From Lacisediminimonas profundi (GTDB lineage Bacteria; Pseudomonadota; Gammaproteobacteria; Burkholderiales; Burkholderiaceae_D), in the NCBI RefSeq assembly GCF_008831265.1, contig NZ_VTTH01000003.1, positions 186,001 through 250,000 on the forward strand: DNA of 64,000 nt, given 5' to 3'. The notes beneath the pieces were generated by a model. That model searched no databases. It was not told the origin of the DNA and worked only from the letters and a program-made list of their open reading frames with translations. The stretch's first letter is position 1, and each line of letters starts with the position of its first letter. The translations under genes were made by a program, and so were the position numbers. This document shows positions 26,859-35,537 of this stretch, one piece after another.

Positions 26859-27035
26859 AATCTCCTGCCGTGTTCGCCATTGCCATATATTCCTTGAACC
26901 TTTGTAGTGCATAGGTTGCGGAATAAAGTCGACGGGCGTGATCGTCGCTAGTCCGACGAACCCAAAGTTGATGTGACTGCGGCCGCCTTGAACCTTAAGG
27001 TTCAGGATGCCGGCAAAGCGGCACTGGCGGGAATT
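26859..27035 (+). ncRNA. ssrS: 6S RNA
   Basis: The ~177-nt segment can form the 6S secondary structure. The two ends pair (AATCTCCTGCCGTG with CACTGGCGGGAATT, one bulge on each side). Inner stems flank a large central bubble around CCTTGAACC and GGTTGCGG. The 3' half contains CCTTGAACCTTAAGGTTCAGG, similar to the E. coli CCTTGAACC-AAGGGTTCAAGG arm. Position after zapA, length and the strong promoter all agree. 6S RNA binds sigma-70 RNA polymerase in stationary phase. The exact ends are estimated to within a few nucleotides. Confidence 0.88.
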
Positions 27036-27041
27036 CATACC

Positions 27042-27077
27042 AAAGCGGTTGCATCCGATGCAGCCGCTTTTTTTTTT
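27042..27077 (+). terminator. Rho-independent terminator of 6S RNA
   Basis: The stem AAAGCGG-TTGCAT / ATGCAG-CCGCTTT has a CCG loop and is followed by a run of T to 27077. It starts 7 nt after the 6S 3' end. Confidence 0.92.
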
Positions 27078-27110
27078 GCTGTCGCCATGCGCGCTTGCAG
27101 GGAGCTCGGG

Positions 27111-27569
27111 ATGCAGTACTGGCTGATGAAATCGGAGCCGGATGAGGTCAGCATCGACGACGCGCTGGCCGCGCCGGCGAGCACGGTGGCGTGGACCGGG
27201 GTACGCAACTACCAGGCCCGTAATTTCATGCGGGACCGGATGAAGGTGGGGGATGGGGTGTTGTTCTATCACTCCAGTTGCGCCGAGCCGGGGATTGCCG
27301 GTATCGCTGAAGTGGTGAGCGGCGCTTACCCTGATCCGACCCAGTTCGATCCGGCCAGTCCGTATTACGATCCGAAGGCGAAGCAAGAAGAGCCGCGCTG
27401 GCTGCTGGTCGATGTGCGGGCGATGCGCAAGACGCGCTTGTTGAAGATTGCCGAGTTGCGCGCGCATCCGGCGCTGTCCGACATGGTGATCCTGCGCAAG
27501 GGGAACCGCTTGTCGATCACGCCGGTGACGCAAGGCGAGTGGGATGCGGTGCGGGAGTTGCTTGCTTGA
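27111..27569 (+). CDS. EVE domain-containing protein
   Basis: This 152-residue protein consists of one EVE (PUA-like) domain, beginning MQYWLMKSEPDEVSIDDALA, with TVAWTGVRNYQARNFMRDRMKVGDGVLFYHSS and GIAGIAEVV. EVE domains read modified bases in DNA or RNA, and the eukaryotic relative is thymocyte nuclear protein 1. The ATG at 27111 has GGGAG 6 nt upstream; a start at 27087 would add eight residues. It lies just after the 6S RNA terminator. No modification enzyme is adjacent, so the ligand is unknown. Confidence 0.9.
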   Translation: MQYWLMKSEPDEVSIDDALAAPASTVAWTGVRNYQARNFMRDRMKVGDGVLFYHSSCAEPGIAGIAEVVSGAYPDPTQFDPASPYYDPKAKQEEPRWLLVDVRAMRKTRLLKIAELRAHPALSDMVILRKGNRLSITPVTQGEWDAVRELLA

Positions 27570-27608
27570 GTTCTGCCTTTTTTGCATGGACCGGCGTCCG
27601 CCACGAAC

Positions 27609-27635
27609 GCTCCCTCCCCTTGAAAGGGAGGGAGC
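27609..27635. other. Hairpin between convergent EVE and matB genes
   Basis: GCTCCCTCCC-CTTGAAA-GGGAGGGAGC is a perfect 10-bp stem with a 7-nt loop. It has no U tract. The rest of the 140-nt gap shows nothing else. Confidence 0.6.
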
Positions 27636-27709
27636 TATAAAGTCGATCCGCCGTTGACGCCGCTGCTACGGCTGAATGAAATTCACGCTCACTCCCCGAG
27701 CATCACCGC

Positions 27710-29236
27710 TTACGCGTACCGGTCCCGCAATACATTCTTCTGCACCTTGCCCATCGTGTTACGCGGCAGTTCGGGGACGAAATGCACCCGCTTCGGCACC
27801 TTGAAATTGGCGATGCGCGCTTTCAGGGACTGGATCACGTCCGATTCGGATAGCGTTGCACCCGGCTTCAGCACCACCACCGCATTCACCGCCTCGCCGA
27901 AATCCGGGTGCGGCACGCCGATCACCGCAGATTCTGCAACGCCGTCCATCTCGTCGATCACCGATTCGATCTCTTTGGGATAGACGTTGTAGCCACCGGA
28001 GATGATCAGATCCTTGCTGCGTCCGACGATGGAAAGGTAGCCGTCGTGGTCGAAGCGCCCGACATCGCCGGTCTTGAAATAGCCATCGGCAGTGAATTCC
28101 TCGGCGGTCTTTTCCGGCATGCGCCAGTAGCCCGGGAAGATGTTCGGGCCTTTGACCTGGATGTCGCCGATATCGCCAACTGCGCAATTCTCGCCCCCGG
28201 CGTTCACCACCCGCACTGAAACACCTGGAAGAGGCACGCCGACGGTCCCGCCGCGGCGTTCGCCGTCATACGGGTTGGAGGTCAGCATCACTGTCTCGCT
28301 CATGCCGTAACGCTCCAGTATCGTCATGTCGGTACGGGACTGGAAATCGGTGAAGGTTTCCGTCAGCAGCGGCGCCGAGCCGGAGATGAACAGGCGCATG
28401 TTGCGGCAGGCTTCACGTCCGAATCGCGGATCCGCCAGCAGCCGCACATAGTAAGTCGGCACCCCCATGAATACCGTCGAGCGGCCGAGGTACTCCATGA
28501 CCTGCGCGGAATCGAAGCGCGGCAGGAAAATCATCTTGCTGCCGCTGTAGAGCGCGCCATGCGATGCCACGAACAGGCCATGTACATGGAACAGCGGTAG
28601 CGCGTGCAGCAGCACATCGTCCTGCTGCCAATGCCAGAAGCGGTGCAGTACCTCGGCATTGGATGCCAGGTTGCGGTGGGTCAGCATCGCGCCCTTGCTA
28701 CGGCCGGTGGTGCCGGAGGTGTAGAGGATGGCGGCAAGGTCGTCGCCGGCCCGCTGCACCGTCTGGAACTGGTCCGGATGGTGGGCGGCGCGCTCTAGCA
28801 GCGAGCCGCTGTTGCGGCCGTTGTGCAGTTCATCCAGCGTGAACACATGTCTGGTGCCCGACTTGAACGCGCTTTGCGCGACCCAGCCGAAATTCGCCGG
28901 CGAGCAGACCACTACAGCCGGTTCGGCGTCACCGAGGAAGTAATCGATCTCGGACTGTCGGTAGGCGGTATTGAGCGGCAGGTACACCAGTCCGGCGCGT
29001 ATCGTCGCCAGGTACAGCATCAGCGCTTCCGGCGATTTCTCCACCTGCACGGCAACGCGCTCGCCCGGTTCCAGTCCGAGGCTGGCCAGCAGGTTGGCAA
29101 TCCTCGCGCTGGCGCGCTCCAGGTCGTCCCACGAGTAGTAGTGGCCGTCATGGGTTTCGATACAGCAGGCGCTGCGGTCGGCGGGGAAGCGGGATGCAAA
29201 CAGTGCGTAGAGATTAGCGTTCAGGTTGTCGTTCAT
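27710..29236 (-). CDS. matB: Malonyl-CoA synthetase (acyl-CoA synthetase, MatB type)
   Basis: This 508-residue AMP-forming synthetase activates malonate, or a close dicarboxylate, to its CoA ester. The P-loop-like ILYTSGTTGRSKGAMLTH, the MERYG-equivalent ILERYGMSE, GYFKTGDVGRFDHDGYL and the catalytic Lys region ELPRNTMGKVQKN are present. MatB-like features are the start MNDNLNANLYALF and the R in EKTAEEF-TADGYFKTGD. The ATG at 29236 lies 16 nt after the upstream stop; the frame is open to 29335 without a good start. With the enoyl-CoA hydratase and Bug protein upstream it suggests a dicarboxylate uptake and activation cluster. Confidence 0.8.
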   Translation of the reverse strand: MNDNLNANLYALFASRFPADRSACCIETHDGHYYSWDDLERASARIANLLASLGLEPGERVAVQVEKSPEALMLYLATIRAGLVYLPLNTAYRQSEIDYFLGDAEPAVVVCSPANFGWVAQSAFKSGTRHVFTLDELHNGRNSGSLLERAAHHPDQFQTVQRAGDDLAAILYTSGTTGRSKGAMLTHRNLASNAEVLHRFWHWQQDDVLLHALPLFHVHGLFVASHGALYSGSKMIFLPRFDSAQVMEYLGRSTVFMGVPTYYVRLLADPRFGREACRNMRLFISGSAPLLTETFTDFQSRTDMTILERYGMSETVMLTSNPYDGERRGGTVGVPLPGVSVRVVNAGGENCAVGDIGDIQVKGPNIFPGYWRMPEKTAEEFTADGYFKTGDVGRFDHDGYLSIVGRSKDLIISGGYNVYPKEIESVIDEMDGVAESAVIGVPHPDFGEAVNAVVVLKPGATLSESDVIQSLKARIANFKVPKRVHFVPELPRNTMGKVQKNVLRDRYA

Positions 29237-29252
29237 TTTGTGTTGTTGGCTG

Positions 29253-30026
29253 TCATTTGCCGGTGAATACAGGCTTGGTCTTGGCGAGGAAAGTTCGTAT
29301 GCCTTCCTTGTGGTCGTCGGATTCGAAATAGGCAAAGGCGGCGCGCAGTTCGGTATCGGTCAATGGTGCGGCCACCGGTGACAGGCGGCGCACCTGCTGC
29401 TTGTTCATACGCGCAGCGAGCGGCGCGCCCTGCGCAATGCGCTGGGCGCTGCGCCACGCTTCATCGGGCACATCTTCCACAATGCGGTTGAGAAGGCCCT
29501 TCTGCATCGCTTCGGCCGCGCCGAAGACCCGGCCCTCGAGCAGGATTTCCAGCGTGACAGCACGGCCCACGAGTTGCAGCAGGCCGACCATCTCGCCGGG
29601 CGCCAGCGGAAAGCCGAGGCGGTTGATCGGAATGCCGAAGCGGGATGCGCTGTGGGCAATTCGCAAATCGCACACGCTTGCCAGTTCCATGCCACCACCG
29701 ACACAGACACCTTCGATTGCAGCAATGGTCGGATGCGGACAATGCAGGACCGCGTGCAGCGCATTGGCGATCGTGACGGTGTGATATTGGATACCCTGTT
29801 CGGTGGTGAAGCGCACATCGGGGAATTCTTCGATGTCAGCGCCCGCAGCGAAGTTGCCGCCTTCTCCGCGCAGGATGATGCAACGCAGATCATCGTCAGC
29901 CGACAGCTCTGAAAAAATGCGCGCCAGCCCCTGCCAGGCCTTGACGTCCAGCGCGTTCAGCTTGCCCGGATTGGACAGCGTGACGGTGGCGATGCGTTCC
30001 CGGGCTTCTACCTGTATCGTTGACAT
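29253..30026 (-). CDS. Enoyl-CoA hydratase/isomerase family protein
   Basis: This 257-residue crotonase-fold protein starts MSTIQVEARERIATVTLSNP. It has the CoA-binding oxyanion-hole segments GNFAAGADIEEF and IEGVCVGGGMELASVCDLRIA. In place of the two catalytic Glu of true hydratases the region reads NRLGFPLAPGEM, so the exact reaction (hydratase, isomerase or decarboxylase) is open. A malonyl-CoA decarboxylase-like role next to matB is possible. The ATG at 30026 is chosen by family N-terminus. A terminator of the Bug gene lies directly upstream. Confidence 0.78.
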   Translation of the reverse strand: MSTIQVEARERIATVTLSNPGKLNALDVKAWQGLARIFSELSADDDLRCIILRGEGGNFAAGADIEEFPDVRFTTEQGIQYHTVTIANALHAVLHCPHPTIAAIEGVCVGGGMELASVCDLRIAHSASRFGIPINRLGFPLAPGEMVGLLQLVGRAVTLEILLEGRVFGAAEAMQKGLLNRIVEDVPDEAWRSAQRIAQGAPLAARMNKQQVRRLSPVAAPLTDTELRAAFAYFESDDHKEGIRTFLAKTKPVFTGK

Positions 30027-30037
30027 TTTTGCACTCG

Positions 30038-30068
30038 AAAAAAATAGCAGCCGGCACTGGCCGGCTGC
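30038..30068 (-). terminator. Rho-independent terminator after the Bug-protein gene
   Basis: On the minus strand GCAGCCGGC-CAGT-GCCGGCTGC is followed by TATTTTTTT. It lies between the Bug gene and the enoyl-CoA hydratase gene, so those two may be only partly co-transcribed. Confidence 0.88.
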
Positions 30069-30091
30069 TGATTGAGCCGCTACTACGCGCT

Positions 30092-31057
30092 TCAGTCGAG
30101 CTTGATTTTTGCCGCTTTGACCACGGTAGCCCAACGTGCAATTTCCGAGGTGACCATGGTGCCGAACTGGCCGCGCACCACGTTTGGCACTTCCGACCCG
30201 TTGCTGGTCCACGAAGTCTTGAGTTCGGGCGAGGCCAGCGCTTTCTGCACCTCGGCCGCCATTTTATCGACGATTTCCGGCGGCACGCCTTTCGGGCCCC
30301 ACAATCCATACCAGGTCGATACCTCGTAGCCCGGCACGCCTGCTTCGGCCGTGGTCGGCACGTCGGGGAATGCCTGCGAGCGGCGTGGCGCCGCAACTGC
30401 CAGCGCCTTGATGCGGCCGCCCTTGATATGGCCGGCCGATGATCCGAGGCCGTCGAACATCACGTCCACCTGGCCCGCGATCAGGTCCTGCAAGGCAGGG
30501 CCGGCGCCGCGATAGGGGATATGTGTGATGAAGGTCTTGGTCTGGATCTTGAACAGTTCGCCGGCCAGGTGATGCGATGTGCCATTGCCGGCCGATGCGT
30601 AATTGAGCTTGCCCGGATTCTTTCGGGCGTAATCCAGGAATCCCTTCAGGTCATTCACCGGCACCCGCTGCGGATTGACCACGATTACCTGCGGCGGGGT
30701 CGCCAGCAGTGCGACGGGCACGAAATCCTTCTCGATGTCGTACTCCAGCTTCGGATAGATCGAGGGTGCGATGGCGTGGTGCGCAGCACCGACGAACCAG
30801 GTGTAGCCGTCGGGGGCGGACTTGGCCGCAATGGCTGCACCGATGGTGCCGCCGGCGCCGCCACGGTTATCGATGATGACTTGCCGGCCGAGTTGCTTCG
30901 TCAGTTGCGCTGCCAGCGGACGCGCGAAGGCGTCGGTTCCGCCACCTGCCGGGAAGGGTACGACCAGGGTGACGGCCCGGTTCGGCCAGGACTGGGCATG
31001 GCCATGCGCAGCAATTAGCAGTCCTGCGCTCAGCAGGAGCAGTTTTTTTAGCTTCAT
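30092..31057 (-). CDS. Bug-family tripartite tricarboxylate transporter binding protein
   Basis: This 321-residue periplasmic binding protein has a signal peptide (LKKLLLLSAGLLIAAHGHAQ) and Bug/TctC hallmarks: WPNRAVTLVVPFPAGGGTDAFAR, GQVIIDNRGGAGGTIG-type loop, GKLNYASAGNGTSHHLAGELFK and PVNDLKGFLDYARKNP. The family captures carboxylates for TTT transporters and is greatly expanded in Burkholderiales. The membrane components are not in this window. The ATG at 31057 starts the signal peptide. Its position before ech-matB suggests a dicarboxylate ligand such as malonate, by inference. Confidence 0.92.
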   Translation of the reverse strand: MKLKKLLLLSAGLLIAAHGHAQSWPNRAVTLVVPFPAGGGTDAFARPLAAQLTKQLGRQVIIDNRGGAGGTIGAAIAAKSAPDGYTWFVGAAHHAIAPSIYPKLEYDIEKDFVPVALLATPPQVIVVNPQRVPVNDLKGFLDYARKNPGKLNYASAGNGTSHHLAGELFKIQTKTFITHIPYRGAGPALQDLIAGQVDVMFDGLGSSAGHIKGGRIKALAVAAPRRSQAFPDVPTTAEAGVPGYEVSTWYGLWGPKGVPPEIVDKMAAEVQKALASPELKTSWTSNGSEVPNVVRGQFGTMVTSEIARWATVVKAAKIKLD

Positions 31058-31112
31058 GTGTGTCTCCATATTATGTTGTCCGGACATCGGAATCCGGGCC
31101 TCCCTGCATGCG

Positions 31113-31913
31113 TCAGCTTGCGGGAGGTTTTCTGTAGGCCGTCAATAATAAAACAATTCCCAGGACGATCATCGGAACCGAAAGCATCTGGCCCGCTGAA
31201 ATCACCAGCGGGCCGAGTGTGACTTCATAGTCCGGCGTGCGGAAGTATTCGGTGAAAAAGCGCGCCACGCCGTAGCCTGCCGCGAACACGCCGGACACCG
31301 CCATTGTCGGGCGCGGCTTGCGCGCGAACAGCCACACGACGACGAACAGCAGCACGCCATCGACCAGCGCCTGGTAGAGCGGCGACGGATGGCGTGGGAA
31401 CTGGTCCACGTTGGGCCAGATCATGGCCCATGGCAGCGAAGCGTCTGCCAACCGGCCCGGCAGTTCGGCGTTGATGAAGTTGCCGAGCCGGCCGGCTGCA
31501 TAGCCAAGCGGCACCAGCGGGGCGATGAAATCCATCACGTCCATCAGGCGCCGTCCGTTCTTGCGCGCCCATAGCAGCATGGCGGCCATGACGCCCAGGA
31601 AGCCGCCATGGAAGGACATGCCTCCTTTCCATACGGCGAGGATTTCCGCCGGGTGCGACAGGTAGTACATCGGATGGTAAAACAGGACTTCGCCCAGCCT
31701 GCCGCCGATGACGACGCCGAGCACGCCATAGAACAGCATGTCGTCCAGGTCTTCCTTCTTCCAGCCCGCCGCGGCGATATGCGGCTGCTTCATCCTGATG
31801 CGTCCGAGCACGAGGAACAGCACGAAGGCGAGCAGGTACATCAGGCCATACCAGCGTACGGCTAGCGGTCCGATCGAAAACGCGATCGGATCAGGCATCG
31901 GATGGATCAGCAT
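31113..31913 (-). CDS. lgt: Prolipoprotein diacylglyceryl transferase
   Basis: This 266-residue inner membrane enzyme lipidates the Cys of prolipoproteins. Signature pieces are [41 protein letters not shown] (with the conserved HGG) and [18 protein letters not shown]. Seven membrane helices are expected and visible. Its ATG at 31913 directly abuts the TGA of the LysR gene, so it may be expressed from that transcript. The lipoproteins in this window (LemA and the Ala/Pro-rich one) are potential substrates. Confidence 0.97.
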   Translation of the reverse strand: MLIHPMPDPIAFSIGPLAVRWYGLMYLLAFVLFLVLGRIRMKQPHIAAAGWKKEDLDDMLFYGVLGVVIGGRLGEVLFYHPMYYLSHPAEILAVWKGGMSFHGGFLGVMAAMLLWARKNGRRLMDVMDFIAPLVPLGYAAGRLGNFINAELPGRLADASLPWAMIWPNVDQFPRHPSPLYQALVDGVLLFVVVWLFARKPRPTMAVSGVFAAGYGVARFFTEYFRTPDYEVTLGPLVISAGQMLSVPMIVLGIVLLLTAYRKPPAS

Positions 31914-32810
31914 TCAGTACTTCCTTTTCAGCAGTTTAAGGAATGCCTGCAGTACAGGCGAGGGATTGTCGCGCCGCCAGGCGAAGCCGGTTTCGATCAT
32001 CGGCGCCGGCTCGCGCAGGGCGCGGTAGGTCACACCGGGCCGCTTCAGGTTCGACACCGATTGTGGCACAAGCGCTATCCCCATTCCTGCCGACACCAGC
32101 GCGACAATGGTTTGCATCTGGATCGCTTCCTGCCCGATGTGCGGCGTGATGCCGGCCTGGCGGAAGCAGGACAGGATTGCGTCATGAAAGGATGGCGCGA
32201 TGCGGCGCGGGAACACCAGCAGCGGCTGGCCGGCGAGCGCGGCCAGGGAAACCGGTCCGCGCGCCGGGAGTGCCTTCAGCCCATCCGGTGCCGCCACCAC
32301 CAGCGGTTCAGACAGCACCGGCTGGTAGTCGAGCTGGTCGGCAAGCTTGTCGGGCAGCGGCGGGATCAACAAGCCGAGATCGATGCGCCCGGCCGCCAGG
32401 TCTTCCCACTGCACGTCGCTGGTAGCCTCGCGCAGTTCGATCTGGACCTGCGGGTGGCTTTGACCGAAGCGGCGCAGGAATTGCGGCAGCACGCTGTAGT
32501 CCGCAATCGACACGAAGGCGACCGTAAGCCGGCCCGATTCGCCGGCGGCTGCCCGCCGCGCCATATCCGGAAGCGCCTCGGCCTGCTGCAGCAGGCGGCG
32601 CGATTCGGGGAGCAGGGCGAGGCCGGCGGCAGTCAGGCTGACGCTGCGGCTGGTACGCAGGAACAGCGGCGTGCCGAGATCCGTCTCCAGCGCGCGGATC
32701 GATTGCGACAGTGGGGGCTGGGTCATGTGCAGGCGCGCCGCCGCCCGGCCGAAATGCATTTCTTCGGCCACGGCAATGAAATGGCGCAACTGGCGCAGCT
32801 CGATCGGCAT
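31914..32810 (-). CDS. LysR-family transcriptional regulator
   Basis: This 298-residue LysR regulator has an N-terminal winged helix (MPIELRQLRHFIAVAEEMHFGRAAARLHMTQPPLSQSIRALE pattern) and a co-inducer domain from ~90 to the end. The ATG at 32810 matches the family start; the longer frame has no support. It is divergent from ilvD with 137 nt between, the classical LysR-target geometry, so ilvD control is possible. Its stop abuts the lgt start, an unusual pairing of a regulator with lgt. The ligand is unknown. Confidence 0.92.
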   Translation of the reverse strand: MPIELRQLRHFIAVAEEMHFGRAAARLHMTQPPLSQSIRALETDLGTPLFLRTSRSVSLTAAGLALLPESRRLLQQAEALPDMARRAAAGESGRLTVAFVSIADYSVLPQFLRRFGQSHPQVQIELREATSDVQWEDLAAGRIDLGLLIPPLPDKLADQLDYQPVLSEPLVVAAPDGLKALPARGPVSLAALAGQPLLVFPRRIAPSFHDAILSCFRQAGITPHIGQEAIQMQTIVALVSAGMGIALVPQSVSNLKRPGVTYRALREPAPMIETGFAWRRDNPSPVLQAFLKLLKRKY

Positions 32811-32834
32811 ATCGGAGGGGGGATTGATTCGTGG

Positions 32835-32869
32835 AATATATTGATCAAGCGTGAATGATATATTTGACA
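32835..32869. promoter_or_regulatory. Inverted repeat and -35 in the LysR-ilvD intergenic region
   Basis: AATATAT (32835-32841) and ATATATT (32858-32864) form a perfect 7-bp inverted repeat with 16 nt between. TTGACA (32864-32869) starts at its right edge, on the ilvD side. This is a plausible LysR operator overlapping a promoter; the -10 for ilvD is not clear. Confidence 0.5.
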
Positions 32870-32947
32870 GCGTGGCATGCGCAAGGCAATGTAGCGGTCT
32901 TCGCCGGACTGCCCGGCACTGACAACACGCATTCCATCGGAGGCAAC

Positions 32948-34621
32948 ATGGCAAACAACCCTCGCTCGAAGCACATCACGCAGGGCGTGGCGCGCAGCCC
33001 CAACCGCTCAATGTATTACGCATTGGGCTACGAGAAAGCGGATTTCGACAAGCCGATGGTTGGCATTGCCAACGGGCATTCGACGGTTACCCCCTGCAAC
33101 TCCGGACTGCAGAAGCTGGCCGACATCGCCATCCAGGCGACCAAGGAAGCCGGCGCCAATCCCCAGGTATTCGGCACGCCGACCATCTCCGACGGCATGT
33201 CGATGGGAACCGAAGGCATGAAGTTCTCGCTGATCTCGCGCGAGGTGATTGCCGACTGCATCGAAACCGTGGTGAACGGCCAGTGGCTGGATGGCTGCCT
33301 GGTGATCGGCGGCTGCGACAAGAACATGCCGGGCGGCATGATCGCGATGGCGCGCACCAACGTTCCCAGCATTTATGTCTATGGCGGCACCATCAAGCCG
33401 GGCCGCTGGAAGGGTCATGACCTGACCATCGTGTCCTCGTTCGAGGCGGTTGGCGAATTCACCGCCGGCCGCATGTCGCAGGAAGATTTTGAAGGGATCG
33501 AGCGCAACGCCTGCCCGAGTTCCGGTTCCTGCGGCGGCATGTACACCGCCAACACCATGTCGTCCTCATTCGAGGCGCTTGGCATGGCGTTGCTGTACTC
33601 GTCGACCATGGCCAACCCGGATGACGAGAAAGTCGGTTCGGCTGCCGAATCCGCGCGGGTGCTGGTCGAAGCGATCAAGAAAGACCTGAAGCCGCGCGAT
33701 ATCATCACCCGCAAGTCGATCGAAAATGCCGTGGCGCTGATCATGGCAACCGGCGGATCAACCAATGCCGTGCTGCACTACCTGGCGATTGCGCATGCAG
33801 CCGAGGTGGAATGGACGCTCGACGACTTCGAGCGCGTCCGTCTGCGCGTTCCGGTGATCTGCAACCTCAAGCCCTCGGGCCAGTACGTCGCCACCGACCT
33901 GCATCGTGCCGGCGGCATACCGCAGGTAATGAAGCTCCTGCTCAATGCCGGCCTCATGCATGGCGACTGCATCACCATCACCGGCCGCACGCTGGCCGAG
34001 GAACTGGCCGACATTCCCGACCTGCCGCGCGCGGACCAGGACGTGATCCGCACCATCGACAAGGCACTGTACGCGCAGGGCCACCTGGCAATCCTCAAGG
34101 GCAATCTGGCGCCCGAGGGTTGCGTGGCCAAGATCACCGGCCTCAAGAATCCGGTGATAACCGGTCCGGCGCGGGTGTTCGAGGACGAGTACACCGCAAT
34201 GGACGCGATCCTGGCCGACAAGATCAACCCGGGCGATGTGCTGGTCCTGCGTTACCTCGGCCCCAAGGGCGGACCCGGCATGCCGGAAATGCTGGCGCCG
34301 ACGTCGGCACTGATCGGCAAGGGCCTGGGCGAGTCAGTTGGCCTGATCACCGATGGCCGGTTCTCCGGCGGCACCTGGGGCATGGTGGTAGGACACGTCG
34401 CGCCCGAGGCATTTGCGGGCGGCACGATTGCGCTGGTCAAGGAAGGCGACTCAGTCACGATCGATGCGCACCAGCAGCTGATCCAGCTGAATGTGGCGGA
34501 CGAGGAGATCGCTCGCCGCCGTGCCGAATGGAAAGCGCCGGCGCTGCGTTACACCCGCGGGGTGCTTGCCAAATATGCAGCACTGGCATCGCCTGCGAGC
34601 AAGGGTGCGACGACGGGTTAA
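32948..34621 (+). CDS. ilvD: Dihydroxy-acid dehydratase
   Basis: This 557-residue IlvD catalyses the dehydration step of valine, isoleucine and pantothenate synthesis. The Fe-S and Mg sites are visible in [34 protein letters not shown] and [17 protein letters not shown] near the C-terminus. GGAGG lies 5 nt before the ATG at 32948, and the product starts [20 protein letters not shown]; the longer frame to 32855 is not used. It is divergent from the LysR gene. Repeats and hairpins follow its stop. Confidence 0.97.
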   Translation: MANNPRSKHITQGVARSPNRSMYYALGYEKADFDKPMVGIANGHSTVTPCNSGLQKLADIAIQATKEAGANPQVFGTPTISDGMSMGTEGMKFSLISREVIADCIETVVNGQWLDGCLVIGGCDKNMPGGMIAMARTNVPSIYVYGGTIKPGRWKGHDLTIVSSFEAVGEFTAGRMSQEDFEGIERNACPSSGSCGGMYTANTMSSSFEALGMALLYSSTMANPDDEKVGSAAESARVLVEAIKKDLKPRDIITRKSIENAVALIMATGGSTNAVLHYLAIAHAAEVEWTLDDFERVRLRVPVICNLKPSGQYVATDLHRAGGIPQVMKLLLNAGLMHGDCITITGRTLAEELADIPDLPRADQDVIRTIDKALYAQGHLAILKGNLAPEGCVAKITGLKNPVITGPARVFEDEYTAMDAILADKINPGDVLVLRYLGPKGGPGMPEMLAPTSALIGKGLGESVGLITDGRFSGGTWGMVVGHVAPEAFAGGTIALVKEGDSVTIDAHQQLIQLNVADEEIARRRAEWKAPALRYTRGVLAKYAALASPASKGATTG

Positions 34622-34650
34622 GGACGAAGCAAGGACGAAGCAAGGACGGG
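34622..34650. repeat. 11-nt direct repeat after ilvD
   Basis: AAGGACGAAGC occurs twice in tandem and is followed by AAGGACGG, directly after the ilvD stop codon. Confidence 0.8.
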
Positions 34651-34677
34651 GTTTCGGGAGGCGCTGTCTCGCGCCTT

Positions 34678-34757
34678 CCGCGGACCGACTTGCAGGCCGG
34701 TCCGCGGACGAGGTCCAGGCTGCATTCGCGATGCACTGGCTCGCGAATGCAGCCTGG
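34678..34757. other. Two long perfect hairpins in tandem
   Basis: CCGCGGACCG / CGGTCCGCGG (34678-34707, 10-nt loop) is followed by a 17-bp perfect stem (34715-34731 with 34741-34757, 9-nt loop). They fill the gap between convergent ilvD and the Trp-rich gene. Neither has a U tract. Confidence 0.85.
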
Positions 34758-34764
34758 AATGGGC

Positions 34765-34980
34765 CTACTTGAACGTATTCTTGATCCGTTCGCGCCGGAT
34801 CTTGTCCGCTTCGTCGTGTGCCTTCTTCTTGTCCAGCCCCAGGAATTTCTCGCCGAACTCGAACCAGATGAAGGTCACGACGAACAGGCCGGCTATCCAC
34901 CACCAGGACAGGCCTGCGACCGGTTCGACCTCCAGGTAGCGCAGCACGGCCAGCAGGACAATGATGATGATCAACGGCAT
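34765..34980 (-). CDS. Small Trp-rich membrane protein (TIGR04438-type)
   Basis: This 71-residue protein has two membrane helices (PLIIIIVLLAVLRYLEV and LSWWWIAGLFVVTFIWFEFGEKFLGL) and a basic C-terminal tail (DKKKAHDEADKIRRERIKNTFK). It matches the small Trp-rich family found in betaproteobacteria. GAGGAG lies upstream of the ATG. The function of the family is unknown. It is monocistronic and convergent with ilvD. Confidence 0.88.
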   Translation of the reverse strand: MPLIIIIVLLAVLRYLEVEPVAGLSWWWIAGLFVVTFIWFEFGEKFLGLDKKKAHDEADKIRRERIKNTFK

Positions 34981-35137
34981 GAATTTTCTCCTCTGAAGCG
35001 GAGGATATTGTCATCGACTGTAACGGTCAACCGCCGTATTTCCCGGGCGTGGTAAGTTAAAGACTGCAGGATTGCCGGCAAGTCGGTTTCCGGCAAAAAA
35101 GGTTAGAATGCGGAATCTGTTTAATCTGGAGGCAGTA

Positions 35138-35446
35138 ATGAAACAAGTGTTGGTTGCCCTGGTTGCGCTCGGCGCGCTGGTCTCGAACGTGGCGATGGCA
35201 AACGCCGATCTGGCAAAACAAAAGAACTGCATGGCCTGCCATGCAGTTGCCAATAAAGTCGTTGGCCCCGGGTTCAAGGACGTGGCGGCAAAATACGCCG
35301 GCCAGAAGGATGCAGAAGCCAAGCTGGTGGACAAGGTCCTCAAGGGCGGCAGCGGCGCATGGGGCGCAGTCCCGATGCCAGCCAATCCGCAAGTCAGCAA
35401 TGCCGAGGCGCATACGCTGGTGAAGTGGATCCTGGCTCAGAAGTAA
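35138..35446 (+). CDS. Class I c-type cytochrome (c551/c8-like)
   Basis: This 102-residue periplasmic cytochrome has a signal peptide cleaved near AMANA (about residue 23). A single heme site C31-M-A-C34-H35 is present, and Met80 in GAWGAVPMPANP is the sixth ligand. The length and GPGFKDVAAKY segment match the cytochrome c551/c8 family that carries electrons to terminal oxidases or nitrite reductase. GGAGG precedes the ATG at 35138. A TAGAAT box lies at 35104-35109. It is followed by a terminator shared with the convergent binding-protein gene. Confidence 0.94.
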   Translation: MKQVLVALVALGALVSNVAMANADLAKQKNCMACHAVANKVVGPGFKDVAAKYAGQKDAEAKLVDKVLKGGSGAWGAVPMPANPQVSNAEAHTLVKWILAQK

Positions 35447-35467
35447 TCTCCGGTCCAGTCCCGGAAC

Positions 35468-35497
35468 AAAAAAAAGCGCCCTGTCGGGCGCTTTTTT
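35468..35497. terminator. Bidirectional Rho-independent terminator
   Basis: An A-run, then GCGCCC-TGTC-GGGCGC, then six T, gives a terminator readable in both directions. It serves the cytochrome gene (+) and the converging LivK-like gene (-). Confidence 0.92.
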
Positions 35498-35537
35498 GTT
35501 GATGGTGCGCCCGTTGCCGGGCGCACCGTCGCCAGCC

